Source of the DNA: Pseudomonadota bacterium
Lineage (GTDB): Bacteria; Pseudomonadota; Alphaproteobacteria; Rhizobiales; Hyphomicrobiaceae
Reading direction: 5' to 3'
Assembly (NCBI GenBank): GCA_018242215.1
Contig: JAFECG010000021.1
Location: forward strand, 62,001-126,000
Length of the DNA: 64,000 nucleotides
In this document: piece after piece, positions 1 to 8,538 of the stretch
Numbering within the stretch: the stretch's first letter is position 1
Layout: the number at the start of each line of letters is the position of its first letter
Made by a program: the position numbers and the translations under genes
Notes under the pieces: generated by a model
The model's database searches: none
Seen by the model: only the letters and a program-made list of their open reading frames with translations
Told to the model about the DNA's origin: nothing

Positions 1-536
1 TTGATCTCAACCGGGGTGATCGTGTGCGTCAGGTCGAGACTCGACCAAGCGCGCCGCCAGAGGCCCTTGTCGTTGCTCGCCGTCGGCGGAGTGCCCTGGA
101 GCAGGACCGTCACGACCGTCAGCGGCAGCGCTTGCTTGTCGACGAACGGGATGTTCTGGCCCGACAGCAGCGAGCGGATCGCATCGGGCTGGAAAGAAAA
201 ATCGAGGCTCGCGTAATAGGCGGTCGACGAATTGCGTTCCGAACGAACCGAGATACCGGATATGAGATCTGCCGCTTTGACGCCTTGGACGCGCGTGAGT
301 TGCTTATAGTCCGTGACCGGGACGACACGCTTCAGCAATGAGCGCAGAGCCGCCTGCTGTCCGTCGGCAAGTGCCTGTTCCTTGGCTGCAACGGCATTGG
401 CGGCTGTCGCCTCGACGGGATAATTGCCGACGGTATAGGGCGCGTCGGGATCTTCGGCGGCGGCCGGCGCGACAAGAAGACATGCGACCGCCAACCACAA
501 CGGGCAGACAATGGCGAAGCAGCGACTCGCGAGCAC
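1..536 (-). CDS. DUF2066 domain-containing exported protein, partial (3' end outside window)
   Basis: The frame runs on beyond the left edge of the window, so only the N-terminal ~178 residues are visible. It starts at a GTG (534-536) just after a G-rich Shine-Dalgarno-like run, and an in-frame TGA nine codons upstream rules out an earlier start. A hydrophobic leader ending in APAAAE suggests a Sec signal peptide cleaved near residue 27. The mature part begins with EDPDAPYTVGNYPVEATAAN and continues with a repeated A/K/Q helix and SLLKRVVP, which I recognise as the DUF2066 family of alphaproteobacteria. In that lineage the family is often encoded divergently from purM, as here. The function of the family is unknown; a periplasmic location is inferred from the leader. 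Confidence 0.72.
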   Translation of the reverse strand, partial: MLASRCFAIVCPLWLAVACLLVAPAAAEDPDAPYTVGNYPVEATAANAVAAKEQALADGQQAALRSLLKRVVPVTDYKQLTRVQGVKAADLISGISVRSERNSSTAYYASLDFSFQPDAIRSLLSGQNIPFVDKQALPLTVVTVLLQGTPPTASNDKGLWRRAWSSLDLTHTITPVEI

Positions 537-761
537 CGTTAATCCCCCCGTTTTCGCATTTCAGGACCGTCAGACCAGCACCGGAAACCTCAGCGGAACC
601 TGCCGGTGCGCGCTTCGTTGCTCTGAGGGCCAGTCGCTGCTACGACCCCCATCACGGGTTGGCAATGGGGCAAAAGTGAGTTTAACGGAAGCTTTCCCCT
701 TTGCGAGGTCCCAAGGGCATGGCCCGCTCGAACCTAACATTCCGACCGACGACGAGGATTG

Positions 762-1892
762 ATGTCCGCGGCTGACGAGAACTCGCAAAAATCCATCACC
801 TATGCCGACGCGGGCGTTGACATCGACGCTGGGAACGCACTCGTTGCGGCCATCAAGCCGCTCGCGAAGGCGACGAGCCGCCCAGGTGCCGATGTCGATC
901 TCGGCGGCTTCGGCGGTCTTTTCGACCTCAAGCGCACGGGCTTTCGTGATCCGATCCTAGTTGCGGCAAACGACGGTGTCGGTACGAAGCTCAAGATCGC
1001 GATCGATACGGGGCGGCACTCGACGATCGGCATCGATCTCGTGGCGATGTGCGTCAACGATCTCGTAGTGCAGGGGGCGGAACCGCTTTTCTTTCTCGAC
1101 TATTTCGCCGTGGGCAAACTCGACGTTCAGGCTGCACGTGACGTCATCGCCGGTATCGCCGACGGCTGCCGCGATGCCGGTTGCGCTCTCATAGGCGGCG
1201 AAACGGCCGAGATGCCGGGTCTCTACAAGAATGGCGACTACGATCTGGCCGGGTTTTCCGTAGGGGCGGTCGAGCGGGATGAGATTCTTCCGCGCGCCGA
1301 CCTAGCCGTTGGTGACGTGCTGATCGGACTCAGATCGTCTGGCGTGCATTCGAATGGCTACAGCCTCGTACGCAAGCTCGTGGAGCGAGCGAAATTGGAC
1401 TGGGATAGCCCAGCGCCATTCGCGAGATCACAGACCTTGGCTGAAGCTCTGTTGATGCCGACGCGCATCTACGTAAAGCCGCTGCTTAGCGCTATCCGTG
1501 CGACGGGCGGTTCGGGCCTGAAGGGTGCAATCAAAGCGCTCTCGCATATTACCGGCGGCGGCCTTTCCGAGAACGTGCCGCGGGTGATGCCTAAGGATGT
1601 CGCAGCGCGCATCGCCCTTTCATCGTTCGAAGCGCCGCCCGTCTTTGGATGGCTCGCGAAGGCGGGGAACATCCCGGATTCGGAACTGCTCCGGACATTC
1701 AACTGCGGTATCGGCATGATCGCAGTGGTTTCGAAGGCGCGCAGCGACGACGTGATGGCGGCGCTGAAATCGGCAGGCGAAGAGCCCATTCTCATCGGCG
1801 ATGTCATTCCGCCGACCGGCGAGAAGTCCGAAGCCAAAGGCAAAGGCGAAGCCTGGGCAGTGCAGTACGAGGGCAAGCTTCGCTTCGGCTGA
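762..1892 (+). CDS. purM: Phosphoribosylformylglycinamidine cyclo-ligase
   Basis: This cytosolic enzyme makes aminoimidazole ribonucleotide (AIR) from FGAM with ATP, the fifth step of de novo purine synthesis. The 376-residue product has the family N-terminus ([12 protein letters not shown]), the ATP-binding and dimer-core region with GGETAEMPG, and the C-terminal AIRS domain. The length is close to normal, with a short extra tail of charged residues around [13 protein letters not shown] chose the ATG at 762, which follows a GAGGA ribosome-binding site; a TTG one codon upstream is less likely. The usual partner purN lies about 5.8 kb downstream on the same strand rather than adjacent. A 225-base divergent intergenic region separates it from the DUF2066 gene and should hold both promoters. 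Confidence 0.97.
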   Translation: MSAADENSQKSITYADAGVDIDAGNALVAAIKPLAKATSRPGADVDLGGFGGLFDLKRTGFRDPILVAANDGVGTKLKIAIDTGRHSTIGIDLVAMCVNDLVVQGAEPLFFLDYFAVGKLDVQAARDVIAGIADGCRDAGCALIGGETAEMPGLYKNGDYDLAGFSVGAVERDEILPRADLAVGDVLIGLRSSGVHSNGYSLVRKLVERAKLDWDSPAPFARSQTLAEALLMPTRIYVKPLLSAIRATGGSGLKGAIKALSHITGGGLSENVPRVMPKDVAARIALSSFEAPPVFGWLAKAGNIPDSELLRTFNCGIGMIAVVSKARSDDVMAALKSAGEEPILIGDVIPPTGEKSEAKGKGEAWAVQYEGKLRFG

Positions 1893-1911
1893 AAAAGAGA
1901 GTTGGTCTCTC
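1892..1911 (-). terminator. Short hairpin with T-run after the xoxF-like gene
   Basis: Directly after the xoxF-like stop codon, the minus strand reads GAGAG, a five-base loop ACCAA, then CTCTC and TTTTT. This is a weak but well-placed intrinsic terminator. It sits in the 19-base gap between the convergent purM and xoxF-like genes. Confidence 0.45.
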
Positions 1912-3732
1912 CTAAGGCAAAGCGAAGACTGTCAGTGTGCCACCGAGGCTCGTGTAATTCGCTAGGGATGCAAATCCACCGACCGCGCCCGAGCCGTCCT
2001 CGGGATCGGTGAGCCCTGCCGCGAGCCCGATGCCCGCCCAGCCGCCGACGCCCGACAGCACGGCAACATATTGCTTGCCGTCGTGCATATAAGTCATCGG
2101 ATTGCCGACGATACCAGACGGCGTCTTGAACTTGAAAAGCTCTTTACCCGTCTTCTGGTCGACCGCCTTCAAGTCGCCTTCGAGCGTTCCATAGAAGACG
2201 ACGCCGCCAGCCGTGCTCAACGGTCCGGACCAGACGGCGAAGCGCTCGGGCTTCGACCAGACCGTTTCGCCCTTTGCGCCGTCCCAGGCGATGAAGGCGC
2301 CCGTGTTGCCCTTGCCGGCGGGCGCCGGATGCATCGTCAGCGTGGCGCCGACGTAGGGCTGGCCGACTTGATAGGAAACCTTGAACGCCTCCATATCCAT
2401 GCACAAGCGCGTCATCGGAACATAGAAGAGCCCGGTGAGCGGCGAATAAGATGCGGGCTGCTGGTTCTTCGCGCCCATCGAAGACGGACAAATGCCGTTC
2501 GTCACATCGTCGGTGCCGGTTTAAAAAGGCGAAAATTTCTTGTCGACGATAGGCCGCCCGTACTGAGGATCGCTTTTGTCCATCACGATCTTCGACGCCC
2601 AGTTGGCGTCGGGATCGAATTTCTCCGCGACCAGGAGTTCTCCCGTGGCGCGGTCCCAGGTGTAGCCGAAGCCGTTGCGATCGAAGTGCGTGACGGTCTT
2701 GCGTTTGATGCCACCGATATCGAGTTCGGCGAGAATCGGCTCGTTGATGCCGTCGTAATCCCACTGGTCGAACGGCGTCATCTGATAGGCCCACTTCGCG
2801 ATGCCGGTGTCGACATCGCGAGCAAACATCGTCATCGCCCATTTCTGGTCGATCGGCTTGCCGTCGGGACCCGCGCGCTGCACCGGGTTCCACGTCGAAG
2901 GGTTGCCCGTGCCGTAATAGATCAGGTTCAAATCCGGATCGTAGGCCATGTAGCCCCACGTCGGTCCCCCGCCGATCTTCCACTGATCGCCTCGCCAGGT
3001 TTTCAGAGAGGAATCTTTACCGACCGGCTTACCGAGAGAGATCGTTTTTTCCGGATCGACGAGCATGTCTTCATCCGGTCCCGTCGAATAGGCGCGCCAG
3101 ACTTTGTGGCCCGAGTTCAAATCGTAAGCCGTAAGATAGCCGCGAACGCCGAACTCACCGCCGGAGACGCCGACGATCACCTTGTCCTTGACGACGAGCG
3201 GAGCCCCCGTGCCCGACGCGCCATTCTTCGGATCGTCGTCCTTGACCTTCCAGACTTCCGTGCCGGTTTTTGCGTCGAGCGCGACGAGGGACGTGTCGGC
3301 GGTGTGCACCAGGATCTTGCCTTCAGCGTATTGAACGCCTCGATTCACGGTATCGCAGCACATGACCGCAATGGCGAACGGGTCTTGCTTCGGCTGGTAT
3401 TTCCAGAGGATCTTCTGATCGTGCGCAAGGTCGAGCGCCGTCACGACATTGGGGAAAGGGGTGACGAGATACATAATGTCGCCAACCACAAGCGGCCCGC
3501 CTTCATGGCCGCGAAGGACCCCGGTCGAATACGTCCAGGCGACCCGCATGTCGCCGACGTTCGACGTATTGATCTGATCGAGCTTAGAATACCTGTGGCC
3601 GCTGTAGTCGCCGGACTGGATCACCCAGTTCGCGGGATCGCTGGCGAGCGCCTGAACATCCTGATTGGCCCGGGCGTTCGAGAACTGCCCCATCACGGCA
3701 ATAGCCGCCGCGATGCCCAATCCATATTTCAT
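1912..3732 (-). pseudogene. xoxF: XoxF-like PQQ methanol dehydrogenase interrupted by one in-frame stop
   Basis: Read as one frame this is a 606-residue PQQ-dependent periplasmic alcohol dehydrogenase of normal XoxF length. It starts at an ATG (3732) with a GGAGG ribosome-binding site and a signal peptide ([16 protein letters not shown]). The adjacent-cysteine disulfide is at 125-126. The active site reads WDYDG at 324-328: D325 would be the catalytic base, and D327 is the extra Asp that marks lanthanide-dependent enzymes (calcium MxaF has Ala there). E193 and N277 are the likely metal ligands. Codon 404 (2521-2523) is TAA; after it the same frame resumes without a shift ([19 protein letters not shown]) and ends with the family C-terminus [10 protein letters not shown]. 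It is therefore a point nonsense change, not an indel. The N-terminal 403-residue piece lacks the last propeller blades. No xoxG or xoxJ lies nearby. An assembly error remains possible. Confidence 0.85.
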
Positions 3733-3980
3733 TTCAACCTCCGAGAGCCGTCACAGTCTTGTGGTCGAGATAGCAAAATCCTCGGCAGGCGCCACCAGAC
3801 CTTCGGCGGGGCCCGATTGAAACGCGGCAAGCTGAAGCGCCGTCGCGCAAGACCCTGCAATTTGGCTGTTGCTCGATCTCCGCATTAACGACTTGCAATG
3901 CAGGCGACTACGGACTGCCACGGAACTGAAAAATTCGGAGCCTACTCACCGCCTCCCATGACCCGTTGGGGAGGAATCAG

Positions 3981-4238
3981 ATGGCTGGCAACGTTGCGGA
4001 CCTCGTCGTCGGTGAGATCATCGAAATCAAATACCGGGTGCCGCGCCCGGTCGCGGACGAGCACGCCGGCGCACTGTTTTGCGATCGTTGGATTACCGCC
4101 GAGATCATCCACCGGGACGAGGACGCGCTGCCGATGGCCCGCCTTGCCGACGGCCAGCTTACCGATATCCGGGCCTACATGACGTGGCGCCGGATCGGCA
4201 TAAATGCCGCGAACGACGCCTCAAGAACCGGCGGCTGA
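3981..4238 (+). CDS. Small protein of unknown function (85 aa)
   Basis: The ATG at 3981 follows a strong GGGGAGGA site at 3968-3975, which supports real translation; a TTG 15 bases upstream would also be in frame but has no such site. The product (MAGNVADLVVGEIIEIKYRV...) is soluble, mixed charge, with no signal peptide, membrane segment or cysteine cluster, and one Cys in LFCDRW. The short beta-rich opening, with alternating I/V residues and an HRDEDALPMARLADGQ stretch, could be a small barrel-like fold. I do not recognise the family. It stands alone between the divergent xoxF-like gene and a glycosyltransferase gene 214 bases downstream. Confidence 0.6.
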   Translation: MAGNVADLVVGEIIEIKYRVPRPVADEHAGALFCDRWITAEIIHRDEDALPMARLADGQLTDIRAYMTWRRIGINAANDASRTGG

Positions 4239-4452
4239 GGCGTCCCACTGGTTAAAATGCGGAATGTCCCTGGTTTTCCCTGCCAACTGTCACACAATCG
4301 AAAAATGCGGCGCTCAGAAGCGGATGTAAAATGCGCCGTCAGATAGATTCGGACCTGCTTCTCGTCATGCGCTCTGGCACACCCGGCGATCTTGCGGATC
4401 GCGCTGCTCCTCACGCTTTCCAGGGAGCGCGCTCCAACATCGAGGTAGCGTG

Positions 4453-5544
4453 ATGCGAATTCTCATCGCCACCGACGCCTGGAAACCGCAGGTCAACGGC
4501 GTGGTGCGCACCTACGAGAACCTGAAGCGCGAACTCGAATCCGCCGGTCATTCGGTGGCCATCCTGTCACCGTTGGATTTCGCAACACTCCCGTGCCCCG
4601 GCTACAAGGAGATCCGTCTGGCTCTCGCGCGGCGATCACAGATCGCTGCACTGATGCAGCGTAGCTCTTTCGACCATGTCCACATCGCGACGGAGGGGCC
4701 GATCGGCTGGGCGACGCGCGCCGTCTGCCTGCGCCGAGGAGTCCGCTTCACGACGTCGTTCCACACGCGCTTTCCGGAATATATCGAGGCCTACACCGGT
4801 CTTCCGGCATGGATCAGCTACGCCATCCAACGACGATTTCACCGGCCTGGCATCGGCATGTTCGTGGCGACGCCGTCGCTCAAGGCGGAGTTGTCGCGGC
4901 GCGGTTTCCGGCGGCTGATGCTCTGGTCGCGCGGCGTCGATACCACGCAATTCAAGCCGCGCACCTCCGGCGAGGAAGGCGCCAAAAAGGACGGGCCGAC
5001 GTTCCTTTATGTCGGCCGCGTCTCGCGCGAAAAGAACGTCGAAGCCTTTCTCGATCTTGACCTGCCGGGGCGGAAGGTGGTCGTCGGAGACGGGCCGATC
5101 CTCGGCTTCCTACGTCGGCAATATCCTGACGCGATCTTCAAAGGCGCCAAGACCGGCGATGACTTGGCGCGCGAATATGCCGACGCAGACGTTTTCGTCT
5201 TTCCGAGTCGCACCGATACCTTCGGTCTCGTCCTGCTCGAAGCCATGGCCTCGGGGCTCGGCATCGCCGCCTACCCTGTGACCGGTCCGATCGACGTCGT
5301 GACCCCTGGCGTAACGGGATGGCTTGATGAAGATTTGAAGTCCGCTGCGATGGCGGCCCTGACACTTGATCGCGATCAGATCCGGGTGCAGGCGATGCGC
5401 CGCGACTGGTCTCGTGTGGCCGACGTTTTCCTGGCGAATATTTCTCAGGCACGACGCGCGGCAGGCCTCGGCAAGCGCCTGATCGCCGCCCGGCTGAAGT
5501 CGCTGCAGATCCGGCCCCGACCCACAGCGCGGCCTATCGGCTAG
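4453..5544 (+). CDS. GT4-family glycosyltransferase (alpha-mannosyltransferase/glycolipid synthase-like)
   Basis: The 363-residue product is a GT-B fold retaining glycosyltransferase. The N-terminal acceptor half opens with MRILIATDAWKPQVNGVVRT, typical of GT4 enzymes that act on diacylglycerol or phosphatidylinositol, and includes HIATEGPIGWATR and TTSFHTRFPEY. The C-terminal nucleotide-sugar half has LYVGRVSREKNVEAFL and the FPSRTDTFGLVLLEAMASG block containing the E-x7-E-type catalytic/donor motif. It is cytosolic with likely peripheral membrane association. The start is the ATG at 4453 behind GAGGTAG. Relatives in alphaproteobacteria make glycolipids, in some cases under phosphate limitation; applying that here is inference, and donor and acceptor are unknown. 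A shared hairpin separates it from the convergent gene downstream. Confidence 0.85.
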   Translation: MRILIATDAWKPQVNGVVRTYENLKRELESAGHSVAILSPLDFATLPCPGYKEIRLALARRSQIAALMQRSSFDHVHIATEGPIGWATRAVCLRRGVRFTTSFHTRFPEYIEAYTGLPAWISYAIQRRFHRPGIGMFVATPSLKAELSRRGFRRLMLWSRGVDTTQFKPRTSGEEGAKKDGPTFLYVGRVSREKNVEAFLDLDLPGRKVVVGDGPILGFLRRQYPDAIFKGAKTGDDLAREYADADVFVFPSRTDTFGLVLLEAMASGLGIAAYPVTGPIDVVTPGVTGWLDEDLKSAAMAALTLDRDQIRVQAMRRDWSRVADVFLANISQARRAAGLGKRLIAARLKSLQIRPRPTARPIG

Positions 5545-5567
5545 GTGCCGCTGCCGCGTGCGAGCGA

Positions 5568-5591
5568 AAAGCCGGAGAACGCCCCGGCTTT
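5568..5591. terminator. Bidirectional hairpin between convergent genes
   Basis: AAAGCCGG (5568-5575) pairs with CCGGCTTT (5584-5591) around an eight-base loop. The A-run before and T-run after let it work on either strand. It lies between the GT4 gene ending at 5544 and the minus-strand gene ending at 5614. Confidence 0.6.
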
Positions 5592-5613
5592 CCATCGCGG
5601 CTCTGCACGTTTC

Positions 5614-5982
5614 TCAACGCCGGTCGTCAAAATCACCAAGGCGATTGAAGCACGCCTGCAGTTGCTGAGAGCGGAAGAGTTGGTCGCGCGCGAGATCGCC
5701 GCGTGATGCCCAGCGGCACCAACGGAAATGCACCCCGAGATCGTGGTTCCACTGTGGGCCACGAAAGCCGCAGCGATAGCGATCGTTCGCGTCGGATTGG
5801 ACCTGCGCTATGCGGGCGTACACTTCGCAGCTTGCACGCTTACCTTCGACGTCGCCGCGCCGATCGTCCTTGCCGAAGCGAAACGTAAAACCACGATCAT
5901 CGAGCCGAATGGTCTGCGATGCCGCGGCACCAGCAGTCGCCACGATCATGGCCGCCGCCAGGATGTACCGTAAACTGAGCAT
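5614..5982 (-). CDS. Small exported protein of unknown function, cysteine-containing
   Basis: The ATG at 5982 follows GGAGGAG, and the 122-residue product begins with a clear signal peptide (MLSLRYILAAAMIVATAGAA, cleavage after about residue 24). The mature part is about 98 residues, Arg/Asp-rich, with four cysteines (SCEVYA, RCGFRG, WCRWAS, ACFNRL) and several Trp/Phe residues, which suggests two disulfides in the periplasm. The stretch RYRCGFRGPQWNHDLGVHF has the feel of a small lysozyme-inhibitor or SH3-like periplasmic fold, but I do not recognise a family and assign no function. It is transcribed in the same direction as the UGT-like glycosyltransferase further right, but is 170 bases from it. 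Confidence 0.62.
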   Translation of the reverse strand: MLSLRYILAAAMIVATAGAAASQTIRLDDRGFTFRFGKDDRRGDVEGKRASCEVYARIAQVQSDANDRYRCGFRGPQWNHDLGVHFRWCRWASRGDLARDQLFRSQQLQACFNRLGDFDDRR

Positions 5983-6152
5983 GTCTCCTCCACGTTCTGT
6001 CGTTCTTCTTCCGAATAGGTGGCGAATATGGCCTGACTGTTGCGCGACGATGGCATTCGTCCGCACAGTGCACTTCTGCCCTTGCCGACTCGACCGACGA
6101 CATCGAGGCGCCGACTGTCAAAACGAAGTTCAGTGGTATTGTCAGGGAGACG

Positions 6153-7466
6153 TCAGGCGGCGACGCCTGCGGCAGCGGCAGTATGCTCAGCGGCGGTAGA
6201 GGGACCGCCGATGAGCTGCCCGATGATCTCGACGGCGCGGGCAGTCCCGTTTTCCTGCTGCATGATGCGCCCAATCTCGGCGGCTTTCAGTTCGTAGGCC
6301 GGATTCGTCGTCAGGTCGCGGATGCGATCGGTCAGCGCCTCCAGGGTCCAATCCTGGATCGGAAGCTGATCCGGGCCGGCGCCCAGTTGGAAAACGCGGC
6401 GGCCCCAATATTTCTGATCCATCATAAAGGGGCCGACAAAGCTCGGACGTCCGGCCCGCAATGCCGACGATGTCGTACCGAGGCCGCCGTGATGAACGAT
6501 GGCGCGGACCTCGCGGAACAGCTTGTCGTGCGGAACGAAGTGATCGATCAGATAGAAATTGTCGGATAGCGAAAGCTGATCGAATTCGCCGCGCCCTTTC
6601 CCGAGTATCGCTCGCTGGCCGGCGGCTTCGCAGGCACGCAGTATCATCTCAGAACGCTCGAGTCCGAGCGCCGGCATACTGCCGAAGCCGATGTAGATCG
6701 GGCGCGGGCCAGCCGCGAGGAAGTCGGCAAGCTTGCCGGTCGGCCGCCACGCGGGCGCTTCGTCACGGAACCAGTAACCCGTAAAATAAATCTCATCGCC
6801 CTCGATGTTTGGGCGCGGCTGGAGGACCGGGCTCACGGGATAGAGAACCGGCGCGCGTTTGCCGTTCACGCGATGTGGATGCCTGAGCCAGAATGAACGC
6901 GGCAGCCCGAGGGACTTGCGGATTTCGCCAATGACTTTGGAATAGGCCAAGCGTTGCAAGGCGAGCGTCTTGTAGCCGTGGCGGTTCCAGGCGGGGATTC
7001 CCGTTCCGGGAATGACGGATAAAAGATTTTCCGCCGATGGCGATACCGATCCGAGGCCGATCATGATCGCGGGTATTTTCTTCGCCTCCGCGATTTCGCC
7101 CGCCACCGATATGACAGGGTGAAAGAGAACCGCGTCGGCATCGGCCGAGGCCGTGACCGCGTCGCGAAGGATACCCTCGAAGAGCGCGCGCATGTCGGCG
7201 CCAGGCCGCAACCACTTCTTGACGGTGACGAGCGTGTGGGCGCCGGCCACCTCGGCCATCTCGCCCTCTTTCATGAATCTCGAAAAATCGGAGCCGAGGC
7301 GGCGCGCTTCGAGACCGTGGCTCTGGACATAGTCGACGAAATCTTCAGGAGCGGCAACACTGACTTGATAGCCTGCTTCCTGCAGGGCCAGACCCAAGGC
7401 AACGGCTGGACCCACATCGCCCAGGGTCCCGACAGTCAGAATTGAAATGCGGCGTACCATTGCCAT
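6153..7466 (-). CDS. UGT-like (GT1) glycosyltransferase, sterol/macrolide glycosyltransferase type
   Basis: The 437-residue GT-B enzyme opens with MAMVRRISILTVGTLGDVGP, the GT1 N-terminal acceptor domain (usual motif GTRGDVQP). The C-terminal donor domain carries HHGGLGTTSSALRAGRPSF followed by VGPFMMDQKYWGRRVFQLGAG, matching the bacterial sterol-3-beta-glucosyltransferase and macrolide-glycosyltransferase signature with its His/Gly-rich UDP-sugar loop. It would transfer a sugar from an NDP donor to a small lipophilic acceptor, probably at the inner face of the membrane. The acceptor is unknown; hopanoid or a carotenoid-type lipid would be natural guesses in this lineage, but nothing in the sequence shows it. 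An alternative ATG two codons in (7460) cannot be excluded. Confidence 0.85.
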   Translation of the reverse strand: MAMVRRISILTVGTLGDVGPAVALGLALQEAGYQVSVAAPEDFVDYVQSHGLEARRLGSDFSRFMKEGEMAEVAGAHTLVTVKKWLRPGADMRALFEGILRDAVTASADADAVLFHPVISVAGEIAEAKKIPAIMIGLGSVSPSAENLLSVIPGTGIPAWNRHGYKTLALQRLAYSKVIGEIRKSLGLPRSFWLRHPHRVNGKRAPVLYPVSPVLQPRPNIEGDEIYFTGYWFRDEAPAWRPTGKLADFLAAGPRPIYIGFGSMPALGLERSEMILRACEAAGQRAILGKGRGEFDQLSLSDNFYLIDHFVPHDKLFREVRAIVHHGGLGTTSSALRAGRPSFVGPFMMDQKYWGRRVFQLGAGPDQLPIQDWTLEALTDRIRDLTTNPAYELKAAEIGRIMQQENGTARAVEIIGQLIGGPSTAAEHTAAAAGVAA

Positions 7467-7689
7467 CCGATTCCGCAGTTGGCGGGTTCGCCCCGCGGCA
7501 GCGCCGCGGACGTATCCGTCGCGATGTCCTGCGATCGTGGCCCCCGATCCTCGTCACAATGGGGTAGGTGAAACCCAGCTGCAACAAAGGTCCGCGGGAA
7601 TGGCTAACAAAGCATGGTCTCTCGTGGCCGTCGCGCCTCAGTGACAGATGCCCTCGCGCATCGCACGCGGCTCTGCTAGAGACCCGGCC

Positions 7690-8343
7690 ATGACCCGAAA
7701 GATACGCACCGCCGTTCTGATCTCTGGCCGAGGCTCGAACATGCGTTCGCTCGTCGAGGCGGCGCGCGCGGCCGATTACCCGGCAGAGATTGCACTCGTC
7801 GTCTCCAATCGCCCCGACGCGGCGGGCGTTGCGTGGGCGGTGGAACAGGGGCTGCCGGCGGCGGTGATTGATCATAAGGATTATTCCACGCGTGCGGACT
7901 TCGAACGGGCATTACAGTCGGAACTCGATGCCCATAACGTCGAGTTCGTCGCGCTTGCCGGTTTCATGCGGCTGATGACGCCGGAGTTCGTCGAACGCTG
8001 GCGCGACCGGATGATCAATATCCATCCGTCGCTGCTACCGAGCTTCAAGGGCCTTCATACGCACGAGCAGGCGATCGCTGCCGGCGTCAAGATCGCTGGC
8101 TGCACGGTTCATTTCGTTCGTCCGGAAATGGACGACGGGCCCATCATCGCGCAAGCGGCGGTCCCGGTTCTCGGGAGTGATACTCCAGAGACACTCGCGG
8201 CACGTATCCTCGAAGCTGAACACCGGGTTTACCCAGCCGCATTAAGACTTGTCGCCGCAGGGCAGGCGCGTTGCGACAGAGAAAAAGTCGTTATTTATCA
8301 TGATGTTAGTAAAACAGGGGTGCTATTCTCACCGGTGATCTGA
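7690..8343 (+). CDS. purN: Phosphoribosylglycinamide formyltransferase 1
   Basis: PurN transfers the formyl group of 10-formyl-tetrahydrofolate to GAR, the third step of de novo purine synthesis. The 217-residue product shows the family opening (IRTAVLISGRGSNMRSLVEA), the catalytic region with INIHPSLLPSFKGLHTH (Asn and His of the active site) and the catalytic-Asp segment HFVRPEMDDGPIIAQAAVPV. The start is taken at the ATG 7690 (MTRKIRTAV); a longer in-frame version from 7648 would add 14 non-conserved residues. The C-terminal end after KVVIYHDV is short and variable. It is in the same orientation as purM but detached from it. Confidence 0.96.
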   Translation: MTRKIRTAVLISGRGSNMRSLVEAARAADYPAEIALVVSNRPDAAGVAWAVEQGLPAAVIDHKDYSTRADFERALQSELDAHNVEFVALAGFMRLMTPEFVERWRDRMINIHPSLLPSFKGLHTHEQAIAAGVKIAGCTVHFVRPEMDDGPIIAQAAVPVLGSDTPETLAARILEAEHRVYPAALRLVAAGQARCDREKVVIYHDVSKTGVLFSPVI

Positions 8344-8538
8344 TCCACAGCGTTATTCGCTGGTTACCTTGCGCCGGCCGTCGCATGGACAGCCACCCCC
8401 CAAAGCATGGTAATTCTATGGCTTCCGGAGAGGGATATCCGGCGGCCCGAAGTGCAGCGCGCAGCCTCTCGATGTTCACGAGGCGCCAACATGGCGAGCA
8501 TGTGCACCGCTCCTCTGGTCCGGAATGGAGAATTGCCT

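Noticed and set aside
2521..2523. Selenocysteine or pyrrolysine reading of the xoxF-like internal stop
   Set aside because: The codon is TAA, not TGA or TAG, and no insertion element follows.
2071..3888. A 605-codon open frame on the plus strand, opposite the xoxF-like gene
   Set aside because: It is the mirror of a GC-rich coding strand; the minus strand matches a known enzyme with signal peptide and active-site residues, while this translation is Arg/His-rich and unlike any family.
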